DNA of 64,000 bases from Verrucomicrobiales bacterium (GCA_015075445.1 JABTUJ010000007.1:1-64000), one strand, 5' to 3'. Shown: positions 32,081 through 41,186, counted from the first letter of the stretch. The notes: generated by a model not told the origin, from the sequence alone. Translations and numbers: made by a program.

Positions 32081-32275
32081 GCCAGAATGTTTGGCATTTG
32101 TTTGGTAGTGCACCAGAGATCGTCAGAGATCGTCAGGGTGCGTCACAACGAGCAAGCGGGATGCCAACTTCTGGGAAAGCTCCTGAAGGCCAGCGGGATA
32201 AGTCCTTGATGATCAACGGCGGTTGGTTGCGGGGGTAGGATTTGAACCTACGACCTTCAGGTTATGAGCCGGACG
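32081..32275 (+). repeat. Imperfect direct repeat with tRNA fragment, left copy
   Basis: It shares blocks with 36591-36800: AATGTTTGGCATTTGTTTGGT here against AATGTTTGGCGATTGTTTGGT there; CTGAAGGCCAGCGGGATAAGTCC; TGATGATCAACGGCGGTTGGTT; and a tRNA-like tail. The repeats flank the interrupted toxin-antitoxin pair and IS21 element, as the ends of an integrated element would. Confidence 0.6.
32224..32270 (-). pseudogene. 3' fragment of tRNA-Met (CAT)
   Basis: On the minus strand it reads GG-CTCATAA-CC (anticodon loop, CAT), a variable region, a perfect T-arm GTAGG-TTCAAAT-CCTAC, acceptor strand CCCCGCA, discriminator A and encoded CCA. The D-arm and 5' acceptor strand (expected TGCGGGG) are absent, and the anticodon stem already mismatches on its 5' side. 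This is what a tRNA-targeted integrase leaves behind, not a functional tRNA. Confidence 0.8.
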
Positions 32276-32743
32276 GTCTGCCATTCAGATTCAACGCTGC
32301 CGAAGGGGCGTGTGGAGACGGTTCGCCGGCTGAAGGGGGTGGCAGGCTTGTTACGGGGGCGAATCGGACGGGAGGGGTTGTCAAAGGTACCGGCGCGGGC
32401 CCGCGGGCCAACGGTGCAGGCTGATGTGCCTGGGTGCCTCGACAGGGCGAAGGCGCCCAACCAGGTGGGCGAGGCCATCCGTTGTCACGATGCGCTATGG
32501 CGCCAGATGTTGGGTGCGTATTTCGGACTTATTCGGACAAGGATTTCGGAGTTAATCGGACACTGAATTCGGAAACCATTTCGGACAGCGATTTCGGTCA
32601 AAGTCGGACAGGCATTTCGGCGGAAGTCGGACAGTTTTTGCGAGGTCCGAATTCGGTCCGAAAGGGTCCGAAACGGCCCCAGAGGAGTGAGTGACGCGGG
32701 ATAAACAGCCAGAAGAGTGGCGCCTCAGAACGAGGCGACCTTC

Positions 32744-34289
32744 ATGGCACGAAAACCTAAATCCATGCGTCACATCAGAGACATCCTCCGACTCAAACAC
32801 GAACACCGGCTCTCGGTGCGCCAGATCGCCCGCAGCTGTGGTCTACCCCCCAGCACCGTCAGCGACTACCTGGTGCGAGCCCAAGCCGCAGGCCTGAGCT
32901 GGCCCTTGCCCGAGGGACTGGACGAGCCGCAGATTCACGAGCAACTGCTCCGCCCCACGCGGGCCCGACCGAGGCAGCACCGGCGGAGCCCCCGCGGCCG
33001 CTGCCCGATTGGCCCGAGATCCACAAAGAACTCGGACGCCGTTCGGTCACGCTCCGCTTGCTTTGGCGGGAATACCGCGAGCGCTATGCGGAGGGTTACG
33101 CCTACACGCAGTTCTGCGCGTATTACCATCGCTGGGCCCAAACGCTCGACCCCGTCATGCGACACCATCATCCGCCCGGGGAGAAGATGTTCGTGGACTG
33201 GGCGGGGCAGACCGTGCCGGTGCAGGAGGCCGACGGCTCGGTGTCCGAGGCCTCGGTGTTCATTGCGGTCTTGGGCGCCAGCAACAAGACCTTTGCCCGC
33301 GCGTTTCCCGACCAGAAGCTGCCTTCCTGGATCCGGGCCCACTGCCAGGCTTACGCGTTCTTCGAGGGCGTGGCGCGCGTCACGGTTCCCGACAATCCGA
33401 AAACCGCGGTGATCAGCCCCTGCCGTTACGAGCCCTTGCTCCATCGCACCTACCAGGAGATGGCCGAACATTATGGCACCGTCATCACCCCGCACGCCCC
33501 CGGCGTCCGCGCGACAAGGCCAAAGCGGAGGGAGGGGTGCTCATTGCCGAACGGCAGATTTTGGCCGCCTTGCGCGACCACACCTTCTTCCACGTCGCGG
33601 GGGTCAACCAAGCCCTCGAGCCGCTGCTGGCCCAGCTCAACGCCCAGCCGTTTCAGAAGCTCGAGGGCTCACGCGACCGTTGGTTTGACACCCACGAAAG
33701 CCCAAGCTGCTGCCGCTGCCCACGACGGCCTTCGAGCTGGCCACCTGGACCAAGGCCGGTGTGAACATTGATTACCACGTGGTGGTCGACAAGCACTACT
33801 ACAGCGTCCCCTACCCCCTGATCCATCACACGTTGGAGGTGCGCCTGACGGCCTCCACGGTCGAGCTGTTTGACCACGGCAAACGGGTCGCCGCTCATGC
33901 CCGCAGCTTCCAGCCGGGCTTGTTTACGACCCTCGACGAACACCGGCCCAAGGCGCATCAGAAACACCTGGGTGGACGCCGGGGCGCATCGTGCAGTGGG
34001 CGCAGAAAACGGGGCCGGCCTGCGCCCAGTTGGTGCAGCGGATCATGGACGAGCGCCCGCATCCCGAGCAGGGCTTCCGTTCGTGTCTGGGCATCATTCG
34101 GCTCGGCAAGGCGGCCGGCCCCCAGCGGCTGGAAGCGGCCTGCCGCCGGGCCCTGCACTTTGGCACCTGTTCCTATCGGAGTGTCGAATCCATCCTCCAA
34201 CACCGGCTCGACCAGCAACCGCTCGAACAGGAACTGCCCCTCAAGAGCCCGACCACGCCAACGTGCGGGGGCGCGACTATTACCGCTAA
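32744..34289 (+). pseudogene. istA: IstA transposase of IS21-family element, frameshifted
   Basis: From ATG 32744: an N-terminal helix-turn-helix (RLSVRQIARSCGLPPSTVSDYL), then the integrase core with MFVDWAGQTVPV, ASVFIAVLGASNKTFARAFPDQ and PCRYEPLLHRTYQEMAEHYG (DDE acids), and the C-terminal domain ending HANVRGRDYYR at stop 34287-34289. The frame changes near 32955, 33510, 33695, 33975 and 34245, so no full-length protein is made as sequenced. It is followed by istB after 19 bases, the usual IS21 order. Confidence 0.85.
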
Positions 34290-34308
34290 GCCGCCGCGCT
34301 TTGTGTCT

Positions 34309-35052
34309 ATGCTCACCCATCCCACCTCGGAGAGATTACGGGCCCTGCGTCTGGACGGCCTGCTGGAGGCCCTCGAAGAACAACGCCGCCAAAGCGGCAT
34401 CCGCGAACTGGACTTCGAGGAACGCCTCGGGCTCTTGGTCGAACGCCAGTGGCTCTGGAGGGAAAATCGCGCCCTGGCCGCGCGGCTCAAGAACGCCCAG
34501 TTGAAGATCGCCAACGCGACCCTCGAGGACATCAACTACCGGCATCCGCGGGGACTCAAACGCGCGCAGATCGAGCAATTGCGCGCCTCGGCCTGGGTCC
34601 AGGAACATCGCAACTGCCTCATCACCGGGCCGACCGGGATCGGCAAAAGCTACCTGGCCTGCGCACTGGGACACCAAGCCTGTCGCGAGGGCCTGCGGAC
34701 GCGCTACTTCTATGCGCCCAAGCTCTTTCGCGCTTTTGAGGCCGCGCATGCCGACGGGAGCCTGGCCCGCCTGCTCAAGACCTTGGCCCGACTGGACCTG
34801 TTCATCATCGATGACCTCGGGCTGGCGCCCGCCAAGGCCAGGCAGTATCGCGACCTCTTGGAGGTCCTCGACGACCGCATCGGCCGCGGCGCCACGCTCC
34901 TCACCAGCCAATACCCCGTGGCCCAGTGGCATGACACGATCGGCGATGCCACCGTCGCCGACGCCTTACTGGACCGTCTGGTCCACAACGCCTATCGCCT
35001 GGAGCTGGACGGCAAGTCGCTGCGCGACCCCAAGGCCATGACGGCCGATTAG
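34309..35052 (+). CDS. istB: IstB ATPase of IS21-family element
   Basis: This AAA+ ATPase is the transposition helper of IS21 elements; it loads on target DNA and stimulates IstA. The 247-residue protein is intact: Walker A GPTGIGKSYL at about residues 107-116, Walker B LFIIDDLG at about 164-171, and sensor region ATLLTSQYP. ATG at 34309 is selected by the family start (MLTHPTSERLRALRLDGL). Intact istB beside a shattered istA suggests the damage to istA is recent or partly a sequencing artefact. Confidence 0.9.
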   Translation: MLTHPTSERLRALRLDGLLEALEEQRRQSGIRELDFEERLGLLVERQWLWRENRALAARLKNAQLKIANATLEDINYRHPRGLKRAQIEQLRASAWVQEHRNCLITGPTGIGKSYLACALGHQACREGLRTRYFYAPKLFRAFEAAHADGSLARLLKTLARLDLFIIDDLGLAPAKARQYRDLLEVLDDRIGRGATLLTSQYPVAQWHDTIGDATVADALLDRLVHNAYRLELDGKSLRDPKAMTAD

Positions 35053-35427
35053 CACCCGTTCCCTCGGGCCTCCGGCCCGTTCGACCACCGACGGGTCTGC
35101 CCCGTCCGCCTTGGTCATGGTCACCGCTACGTTAAGGCTTCCTGCGAGGGGTGGCGGTCGATTCGCCACCCCCTCTTGAACCCGGACATCCGACACGATG
35201 GTGAGCAAGCCCGAGGGTGGGCGGGAGCCACCATTCCCGCCCTCCTGCAGCCGAACACTTACGATGCGCCTGGCCGTTGCCACAAAGCCCGGATCAAGAG
35301 AAGTCTCCGTGTTCAGACTCACCGCCGACGCCACGGTTCGGGTCGAGCACCACGCGCCGTCGGTTGCGGCGCCACGCCCTTGATCAGCCTCTACCCCGCC
35401 GCGCAAGGACCGGCGACCATCGGGCGA

Positions 35428-35580
35428 CGTCACCGTCGCCGACGCCCTACCGGAGCGCCTGGTTCACAACGCCGATGGTCTGGAGTTGGACGTTCAATCC
35501 AGGCCCGTCGCCCATCCGCTCCTGCGGATGAACCCCAACTCTCTCCCGCCTCCGGACCATTCGACCGCAGCCTGGGCCGC
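35428..35580 (+). repeat. Decayed second copy of the istB 3' end
   Basis: GTCACCGTCGCCGACGCC at 35428 and GTTCACAACGCCGATGGT at 35462 align with istB positions 34945-35000. The similarity continues past the istB stop (CGGGCCTCCGGCCCGTTCGACC against CGCCTCCGGACCATTCGACC). It encodes VTVADALPERLVHNADGLELD, like ATVADALLDRLVHNAYRLELD. The rest of 35053-35750 holds no gene I can support. Confidence 0.6.
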
Positions 35581-35879
35581 CCCCAAACGGGACCCAGGCG
35601 CACGCTGCAGACCGCGAGCGAGAGCTCGAACAGCCTGGTCTGCAGCGGCGCTACCCCGTTTTGGGACGGCCCAGGCTGCTCGCTCTCCTCCCTCCGAGAG
35701 CCGTGCGTCGCCTTCGGCTCCGATGATCTCCTCCGCAGCGGAACCCTTGACCTCAATTCGGACAGTAGAGTAGGAATCTCGCTCAGGCGTCGCTCCGCTC
35801 CGGAAAGTGTCCGAATTGAGTCCGAAACGGCTGTCCGAATATTTTCCGAAACGCGTGTCCGATTTCGCCGAAATCCGCA

Positions 35880-36202
35880 GTTGGGAGAGACTGGCAAGAA
35901 GCCGGCGGCCGACGGTCCCTCGAAAGTGAACCGATGCGGCCCATGATCTTGCGAGCCGGAACGGCCTGGATGAACCCCAGCCGGATAAGGGAAGGCCGCA
36001 CCAAGCCGCTGGCGGCGAAGTCAGCGTCGCCAGCGTCGATCGTTTCATCGAAGCCGGCTGCGGCGTGGTGGAGTTGGGTGCGGATGCCGCAGACCAGCCA
36101 GTCACCGAACCCGGGGAGTTGAGGTAGCGCCACGGCAGGACGTGGCTTGAAGGTCCCGTCCGCCTGGGCCAGCGGCATCAGGACGATGGCGCCTTCCCTC
36201 AG
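35880..36202 (-). pseudogene. PemK/MazF-family toxin, interrupted near its end by the IS21 element
   Basis: The product (REGAIVLMPLAQADGTFKPRPAV, GDWLVCGIRTQLH, SGLVRPSLIRLGFI, KIMGRIGSLSRD) matches the PemK/MazF family of mRNA-cleaving toxins. The in-frame start appears to be CTG at 36202, since a stop lies just upstream; ATG 36178 would cut the first strand. One indel near 35915 restores GRRLLASLSQ. The IS21 duplication CCCAAC follows, and joining across the element gives HLAP and a stop at 32497-32499, so the insertion lies a few codons before the natural end. Confidence 0.75.
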
Positions 36203-36211
36203 GGCGCGTAG

Positions 36212-36467
36212 TCAGGATTTGCCTCCACGATTTGCTCGGCGCCGTACTCGTTCATCCGGACCGCAGGCGCGCGCCAAGTTCTCCTCGGCGGCGCTGAACC
36301 AATGCTCACGCTCGACTTCGAGCGAGTCCGATCTACCCTCGACAGGCAGCAAGCGAGCCGACCGGTTCAGCGCCGCGCGAGATCAGGATTGGCTCTCCCC
36401 TTTCCACCACCGCGAGGAGCTGATGCCGGATCACGCTGGAAACTGTTCGATCGTCACTGTCACTCAT
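36212..36467 (-). pseudogene. Antitoxin partner of the PemK/MazF toxin, frameshifted
   Basis: From ATG 36467 the product reads MSDSDDRTVSSVIRHQLLAVVERGEPILISR, resembling Phd/YefM-like antitoxins that bind their own operator. After one frameshift near 36345 it continues VEGRSDSLEVEREHWFSAAEENLARACGPDERVRRRANRGGKS and stops at 36212, nine bases before the toxin start. The order antitoxin then toxin on the same strand is normal for type II modules. Confidence 0.6.
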
Positions 36468-36590
36468 CTTCGCGACCGTCCGCCCTTGGCGGAGGAATCG
36501 GGCCCTCTCCCGCATGATCGGCGCGCGCCGGTCACCCTGATTCCTCGATTTCGCCGACGCGACGCGACCTCCTCGCTTGGTCCTTCCGAC

Positions 36591-36800
36591 CGCCAAAATG
36601 TTTGGCGATTGTTTGGTTCCTTTTCAGAGCTTTTCAGAGCTTTTCAAACCTTTTCACGGAGAGGCGGAATTCAAGACCGTGCCAAGTCGGGGCGAACTTT
36701 GCTGAAGGCCAGCGGGATAAGTCCTGATGATCAACGGCGGTTGGTTTGCGGGGTGTGAACCACCGACCATCAGGTCATGAGCCTGAAGGGCACACGGTCC
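36591..36800 (+). repeat. Imperfect direct repeat with tRNA relic, right copy
   Basis: This is the counterpart of 32081-32275. It marks the boundary between the decaying mobile region and the well-preserved chromosome that begins at 36973. Confidence 0.6.
36742..36791 (-). pseudogene. Decayed tRNA-Met-like 3' relic
   Basis: On the minus strand CAGG-CTCATGA-CCTG keeps a complete anticodon stem-loop with CAT, followed by a damaged T-arm (GGTGGTTCACACC) and CCCGCAAACCA. About six bases of the T-arm region are missing relative to the copy at 32224, and there is no 5' half. Confidence 0.6.
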
Positions 36801-36972
36801 TTCACTGCTTGTCCCGGTGGGCGGTCGCTCACCGAGGACGTTCGGCCACTGCCACAAGCCAGCCGCACGGGCGGCGAGCAGACGAGTCTCGGGCGCGAAG
36901 TGGTCCCTGGTGGGATTGGGAATCGGGCAGGGGAGTGTCCGCGTCGATTCCCGAGAGGAGAGACGACGACAG

Positions 36973-37866
36973 CTACGGGCCGGGGCTTCCACCAACGTAT
37001 CGCGCGAGGATGGCCTGGAGGCGGCGGCGGGTGGCGGGGGGCCAGGCGGCGCGCGGGGTGAGAATGGCGTCTTGGAGGGCGTGGTGGCAGGGCCAGGAGG
37101 GCGTAGGGGGAATCTCGGGAACAACCCGGGTGATGATCTCCTGGGCGTGGGTGGCGTTGGTGCGGAGGTTGTCGAGGATCATCTCAACGGTGACGTGGGC
37201 TTCGTCGGCCTTCCAGGCGTCGTAGTCGGTGACCATGGCGAGGGTGGCGTAGGCGATCTCGGCTTCGCGGGCGCACTTGGCCTCGCCGAGGTTGGTCATG
37301 CCGATGACGTCGTAGCCGAGCCGGTGGTGGGTGAGGGATTCGGCCTTGGTGCTGAAGGCGGGTCCCTCCATGTTGACATAGATGCCGCCGTCGTGAACCC
37401 GGAGCTTGAGGGCGCGGCACTGGCGGAGGAGAAGGGCCCGGAGCTCTTCGGCGATCGGGTGGGCGAAGGCCACATGGGCGACGATGCCCTGGCCGAAGAA
37501 GGTGTGTTCGGAGGACTTCTTGGTGCGGTCGACGAACTGGTCGGGGAGGACGATGTCGCACGGCCGGTAGCGGGCCTGGAGGGAGCCGACGGCGCCCACG
37601 CTGACGATCCAGGCGACGCCGAGCTGTTTGAGGGCGTAGATGTTGGCGCGGTGGTTGATCTCGCTGGGCAGCAGGGAGTGGTTCCGCCCGTGGCGGGGCA
37701 GGAAGACCACGGGGCGCCCGGCGAGCTCACCGGTGAGGAGGTCATCGGAGGGCGGGCCGAAGGGGGTGCGGGCTTTGATCCAGCGGCGACGCTGGAGGGC
37801 GGCCATGGCGTAGAGGCCGCTGCCTCCGATGATGCCGATGCGGGGAGTGGATGGGGTGCGGGTCAT
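36973..37866 (-). CDS. mtnP: S-methyl-5'-thioadenosine phosphorylase
   Basis: It cleaves 5'-methylthioadenosine to adenine and 5-methylthioribose-1-phosphate in methionine salvage. The 297-residue protein has the family landmarks: IGIIGGSGLY near the start, PRHGRNHSLLPSEINHRAN (phosphate binding), VGAVGSLQ, DQFVDRT, VNMEGPAFSTKAES and GMTNLGEAKCAREAEI. ATG at 37866 overlaps the glmS stop as ATGA, so the two are cotranscribed with coupled translation, although the pathways are unrelated. Cytoplasmic. It is the first intact gene after the mobile region. Confidence 0.95.
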   Translation of the reverse strand: MTRTPSTPRIGIIGGSGLYAMAALQRRRWIKARTPFGPPSDDLLTGELAGRPVVFLPRHGRNHSLLPSEINHRANIYALKQLGVAWIVSVGAVGSLQARYRPCDIVLPDQFVDRTKKSSEHTFFGQGIVAHVAFAHPIAEELRALLLRQCRALKLRVHDGGIYVNMEGPAFSTKAESLTHHRLGYDVIGMTNLGEAKCAREAEIAYATLAMVTDYDAWKADEAHVTVEMILDNLRTNATHAQEIITRVVPEIPPTPSWPCHHALQDAILTPRAAWPPATRRRLQAILARYVGGSPGP

Positions 37867-39722
37867 TCGACGGTGACGCTCTTGGCGAGGTTCCGGGGTT
37901 TATCGACATCGCAGCCGCGGAGGACGGCGATGTGGTAGGCGAGCAGTTGGAGCGGGAGGATCCCGAGGAGCGGGAAGGTGAACTCGTCGGTGCGGGGCAC
38001 GTAGAGGACCTCCGTGGCTTTGGCCGCGAGGGCGGTGTCACCCTCGGTGGTGAGGGCGATGACCGGGGCCTGGCGGGCGCGGACTTCCTCGAGGTTGCTG
38101 AGGGTCTTCTCGTACAGGAAGCCGTGCGGGGCGAGGATGACGCAGGGGCTTTCCGGGGTCATGAGGGCAATGGGGCCGTGCTTCATTTCGGCGGCCGGGT
38201 AGCCCTCGGCGTGGACGTAGGAGATTTCCTTGAGCTTGAGGGCGCCTTCGAGGGCGACGGGGAAGTTGATCTGGCGGCCGAGGAAGTAGAAGTCGCGGCG
38301 GTCGGCGTAGCGGGCGGCCAGGTCGCGGAGGGCGTCATTCTGGGCGAGGAGCTGGCGGACTTGATCGGGGACTTGTTCGAGGGCGCGCAGGACGGCGAGC
38401 CCGCGGCTGGGGGACAGCGTGCGGAGGCGGCCGAGGAAGAGGGCGAAGAGCGTGAGGACGGTGACCTGGGAGGTGAAGGCCTTGGTCGAAGCGACGCCGA
38501 TTTCCGGACCGGCATGGAGGTAGATGCCGCCGTCGGCTTCCCGGGCGATGGTGCTGCCGACGACGTTGCAGAGGGCGAGGACCGGGTGGCCGCGGCGTTT
38601 GGCTTCGCGGAGGGCAGCGAGGGTGTCGGCGGTTTCGCCGGACTGGGTGATGACGAGGACGAGGGTGTGCTTGTCGAGGGGCGGGTTGCGGTAGCGGAAT
38701 TCGCTGGCGTACTCGACTTCGACCGGGAGGTGGGCGAAGGCTTCGATGAGATGTTCGCCGACGAGGCCGGCGTGCCAACTGGTGCCGCAGGCGGCGATGA
38801 CGATGCGGTCGACGGCGCGGAGGTCGGCGGCGCTGAGGTTGAGGCCGCCGAAGCGGGCGGTGGCTTCCTCAAGGTCGATGCGGCCGCGGAGGGCGTTCTC
38901 GATGGTGGCGGGCTGCTCAAAGATCTCCTTGAGCATGTAGTGGGGGAAGGCGCCCCGTTCGGCGGCTTCGGCGCCGAACTCAATCTCGCTGATCTGGACG
39001 CGGGCGGTCTGGGTGCCGAGGCTGGTGACCTGGAAGTTGTCGGCGGTGACAGTGGCGAGGTCGTAGTCGTTGAGGTAGACGACCTGGCGGGTGTGGGCGA
39101 CGACGGCGGTGGCGTCGCTGGCGAGGAGGTTTTCGCCCTGGCCGAGGCCGAGGATAAGGGGGGAACCGCGGCGGGCGCCGACGATGAGGCCGGGTTCATC
39201 GGCACTGATCACGGCGAGGCCGTAGGTGCCGATGACTTCGCGGAGGGCGCGTTCGACGGCCTGGGTGAGGCGGGAGCGGGCGGGGTCACGGCCGGTGGCG
39301 AGTTGGGCGTAGTGGACGCCGATGAGGTGGGCGAGGACCTCGGTATCGGTGGCGGAGAGGAAGCGGTGGCGGGCCTCGAGGAGGCGCTGGCGGAGGCGGT
39401 CGTGGTTTTCGATGACGCCGTTATGGACGACGGCGATGCGCCCGGAGGCATCGGTGTGGGGGTGGGCGTTGGCGTCGGAGGGCGGGCCGTGGGTGGCCCA
39501 ACGGGTGTGGCCGATGCCGAGCGAGCCGGTGAGCGGGGCCTGGGTGAGCAGGGGGTGGAGACCTTCGTCGATCTTGCCCTGGCGCTTGCGGAGGTCGAGG
39601 CGGTCGTGTTCGAGGGTGGCGATGCCGGCGCTGTCGTAGCCGCGGTATTCGAGGCGACGGAGGCCCGCGAGGAGGAGCGGGGCGGCGGGTTGTTTACCGA
39701 CGTATCCAACGATGCCACACAT
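37863..39722 (-). CDS. glmS: Glutamine--fructose-6-phosphate aminotransferase (isomerising)
   Basis: It makes glucosamine-6-phosphate from fructose-6-phosphate and glutamine, the first step to UDP-GlcNAc for peptidoglycan and LPS. The start is fixed at 39722 because the mature enzyme needs Cys at position 2 (MCGIVGYVGK); the longer upstream frame has no family support. The N-terminal glutaminase domain (to about 230) is followed by two SIS domains (AACGTSWHAGLVGE, ITQSGETADTL; TKAFTSQVTVLTLF) and the end KPRNLAKSVTVE. 619 residues, normal length. No glmS ribozyme is visible in the short upstream gap. Confidence 0.95.
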   Translation of the reverse strand: MCGIVGYVGKQPAAPLLLAGLRRLEYRGYDSAGIATLEHDRLDLRKRQGKIDEGLHPLLTQAPLTGSLGIGHTRWATHGPPSDANAHPHTDASGRIAVVHNGVIENHDRLRQRLLEARHRFLSATDTEVLAHLIGVHYAQLATGRDPARSRLTQAVERALREVIGTYGLAVISADEPGLIVGARRGSPLILGLGQGENLLASDATAVVAHTRQVVYLNDYDLATVTADNFQVTSLGTQTARVQISEIEFGAEAAERGAFPHYMLKEIFEQPATIENALRGRIDLEEATARFGGLNLSAADLRAVDRIVIAACGTSWHAGLVGEHLIEAFAHLPVEVEYASEFRYRNPPLDKHTLVLVITQSGETADTLAALREAKRRGHPVLALCNVVGSTIAREADGGIYLHAGPEIGVASTKAFTSQVTVLTLFALFLGRLRTLSPSRGLAVLRALEQVPDQVRQLLAQNDALRDLAARYADRRDFYFLGRQINFPVALEGALKLKEISYVHAEGYPAAEMKHGPIALMTPESPCVILAPHGFLYEKTLSNLEEVRARQAPVIALTTEGDTALAAKATEVLYVPRTDEFTFPLLGILPLQLLAYHIAVLRGCDVDKPRNLAKSVTVE

Positions 39723-39766
39723 AGATGTTGTCGCGGGGCGGGCGACCGGCCGGAGCGGGTTGCGGC

Positions 39767-39794
39767 TTGCCAGCGCGGCGGCAGACGCTATAAG
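39767..39794 (+). promoter_or_regulatory. Sigma-70-type promoter for glgC
   Basis: TTGCCA (39767-39772) and TATAAG (39789-39794) are separated by 16 bases, about 35 bases before the glgC ATG, inside the 107-bp divergent gap with glmS. AAAGGA at 39815-39820 is the ribosome binding site. Confidence 0.6.
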
Positions 39795-39829
39795 CGAAGA
39801 AAACCGCGTGCAAGAAAGGACTTCACCAC

Positions 39830-41143
39830 ATGCCAACGAACTCAGCCGCAGCGAGTGACCCGGGTCGGGTCCTGGCCATCATCATGGGAGGCGGCCAGGG
39901 GAGCCGGCTGTTTCCACTGACTCGCGAGCGGGCCAAGCCGGCGGTGCCCCTGGCCGGCAAGTACCGGCTGGTGGACATCCCGATCTCCAACTGCATCAAC
40001 TCGGGGGTGCGGCGCATCTATCTGCTGACGCAGTTTCTGTCGGCGTCGCTGCACCGGCATGTGTACGGGTCGTTCAAGTTCGACCATTTCTCGCGAGGGT
40101 TTGTGGAGATCCTGGCGGCGGAGCAGACGGCGACGGACGCGTCGTGGTACCAGGGGACGGCGGACGCGGTGCGGAAGAACCTGGTGCACTTCCGGGGGGT
40201 GGACTTCGATTACGCGCTGATTCTGAGCGGCGATCAGTTGTACCGGATGGACTACCGGCCGCTGGTGCAGCAGCACGTGGAGACGAACGCCGAGGTGACC
40301 ATCGCCACCATCCCCGTGGTGCGGAGCGAGGCGCAGTCGCTGGGGATTCTGCAGATCAACCCGGAGCGGCGGATTGTGCGGTTCGTCGAGAAGCCGAAGG
40401 AACCGGCGGTGCTGGACGAACTGCGCCTGGACGCGGCGTCGTCGGCGCGGCTGGGGCTGGCGGAAGGCGCGGAGCGGTTTCTGGCGTCGATGGGGATCTA
40501 CGTGTTCAACCGGGATCTGCTGAGCCAGTTGCTGGAGAATGACTACACGGACTTCGGCAAGCACATCATCCCGCGCGCCATCGATACGCACCGGGTCTAC
40601 TCGTATGCGTTCCAGGGTTACTGGGAAGACATCGGGACGATCCGCTCCTTCTTCGAGGCCAACCTGGACCTGGCCTCGGAATTGCCCCGCTTCAACTTCT
40701 TCGACATGACGTCGCCGATCTACACGCGGCCGCGATTTCTGCCGGCGTCGAAGATCAACGGGGCGTCGCTGGACCATACGATCGTCTCGGACGGCTCGAT
40801 CCTGAACCACTGCAAGATTTCGCAGAGCCTCGTGGGGCAGCGGTACCTGGTGGATGCCGGCAGCCACATCACCCGGACCGTGATCATGGGCGCGGACTAC
40901 TACGAGTCGAACGACTCGATCGCCGAGAATGCCCGCTCGGGCCGGCCGCGGATCGGGATCGGCAAGAACACGCGAGTAGACACGGCCATCGTGGACAAGA
41001 ACGCCCGCATCGGCGACAACTGCGTCATCACCCCGCACGGCAAGGCCGAGTCGTACGATCACCCCGAGAACCTCTACTACATCCGCGACGGCATCGTCAT
41101 CATCCCGAAGAACGGGGTGATCCCGAGCGGCACGACCATTTGA
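39830..41143 (+). CDS. glgC: Glucose-1-phosphate adenylyltransferase
   Basis: It makes ADP-glucose from ATP and glucose-1-phosphate, the committed step of bacterial glycogen synthesis. The 437-residue protein has the nucleotidyltransferase start MGGGQGSRLFPLT, then KPAVPLAGKYRLVDIPISNC, the metal/substrate segment LILSGDQLYRMDY, FVEKPKEP, and GYWEDIGTI. The C-terminal left-handed beta-helix contributes to allostery. Residues VLAIIMGGG start about 14 residues in. It is monocistronic, divergent from glmS. No other glycogen gene is in the window. Confidence 0.95.
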   Translation: MPTNSAAASDPGRVLAIIMGGGQGSRLFPLTRERAKPAVPLAGKYRLVDIPISNCINSGVRRIYLLTQFLSASLHRHVYGSFKFDHFSRGFVEILAAEQTATDASWYQGTADAVRKNLVHFRGVDFDYALILSGDQLYRMDYRPLVQQHVETNAEVTIATIPVVRSEAQSLGILQINPERRIVRFVEKPKEPAVLDELRLDAASSARLGLAEGAERFLASMGIYVFNRDLLSQLLENDYTDFGKHIIPRAIDTHRVYSYAFQGYWEDIGTIRSFFEANLDLASELPRFNFFDMTSPIYTRPRFLPASKINGASLDHTIVSDGSILNHCKISQSLVGQRYLVDAGSHITRTVIMGADYYESNDSIAENARSGRPRIGIGKNTRVDTAIVDKNARIGDNCVITPHGKAESYDHPENLYYIRDGIVIIPKNGVIPSGTTI

Positions 41144-41186
41144 GCGTGGGCCACATGCTCCGCGTCTCTGGCCGACGCCCCCGCGC

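Larger units (their letters stand above)
32515..35879 (+). mobile_element. IS21-family insertion sequence (3,365 bp)
   Basis: It begins TGCGTATTTCGG and ends CCGAAATCCGCA (5'-TG..CA-3'). Both ends carry arrays of TTTCGG and TCGGACA/TGTCCGA, typical IS21 multiple terminal repeats (about 32515-32640 and 35750-35879). The target bases GTTGGG are duplicated at 32509-32514 and 35880-35885. It encodes istA (broken) and istB (intact). It is longer than most IS21 members because of about 800 bases after istB, which include a decayed second copy of the istB end. Confidence 0.9.

Noticed and set aside
32224..32270. Functional tRNA-Met gene
   Set aside because: The D-arm and the 5' acceptor strand are missing and the anticodon stem mismatches; only the 3' half is present.
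35176..35946. A 256-residue plus-strand protein crossing the IS21 right end
   Set aside because: It runs through the IS terminal repeats and the target duplication into the toxin gene, with no family resemblance.
36147..36758. A 203-residue plus-strand protein
   Set aside because: The minus strand of the same segment encodes recognisable toxin and antitoxin fragments; the plus frame is Ser/Arg-rich without a ribosome binding site.
39723..39829. glmS ribozyme upstream of glmS
   Set aside because: The divergent gap is only 107 bp and contains the glgC promoter; no ribozyme core was seen.
37851..39920. A 689-residue Gly/Ala/Glu-rich protein on the plus strand
   Set aside because: It is the antisense shadow of glmS and mtnP, whose products are clearly recognisable.
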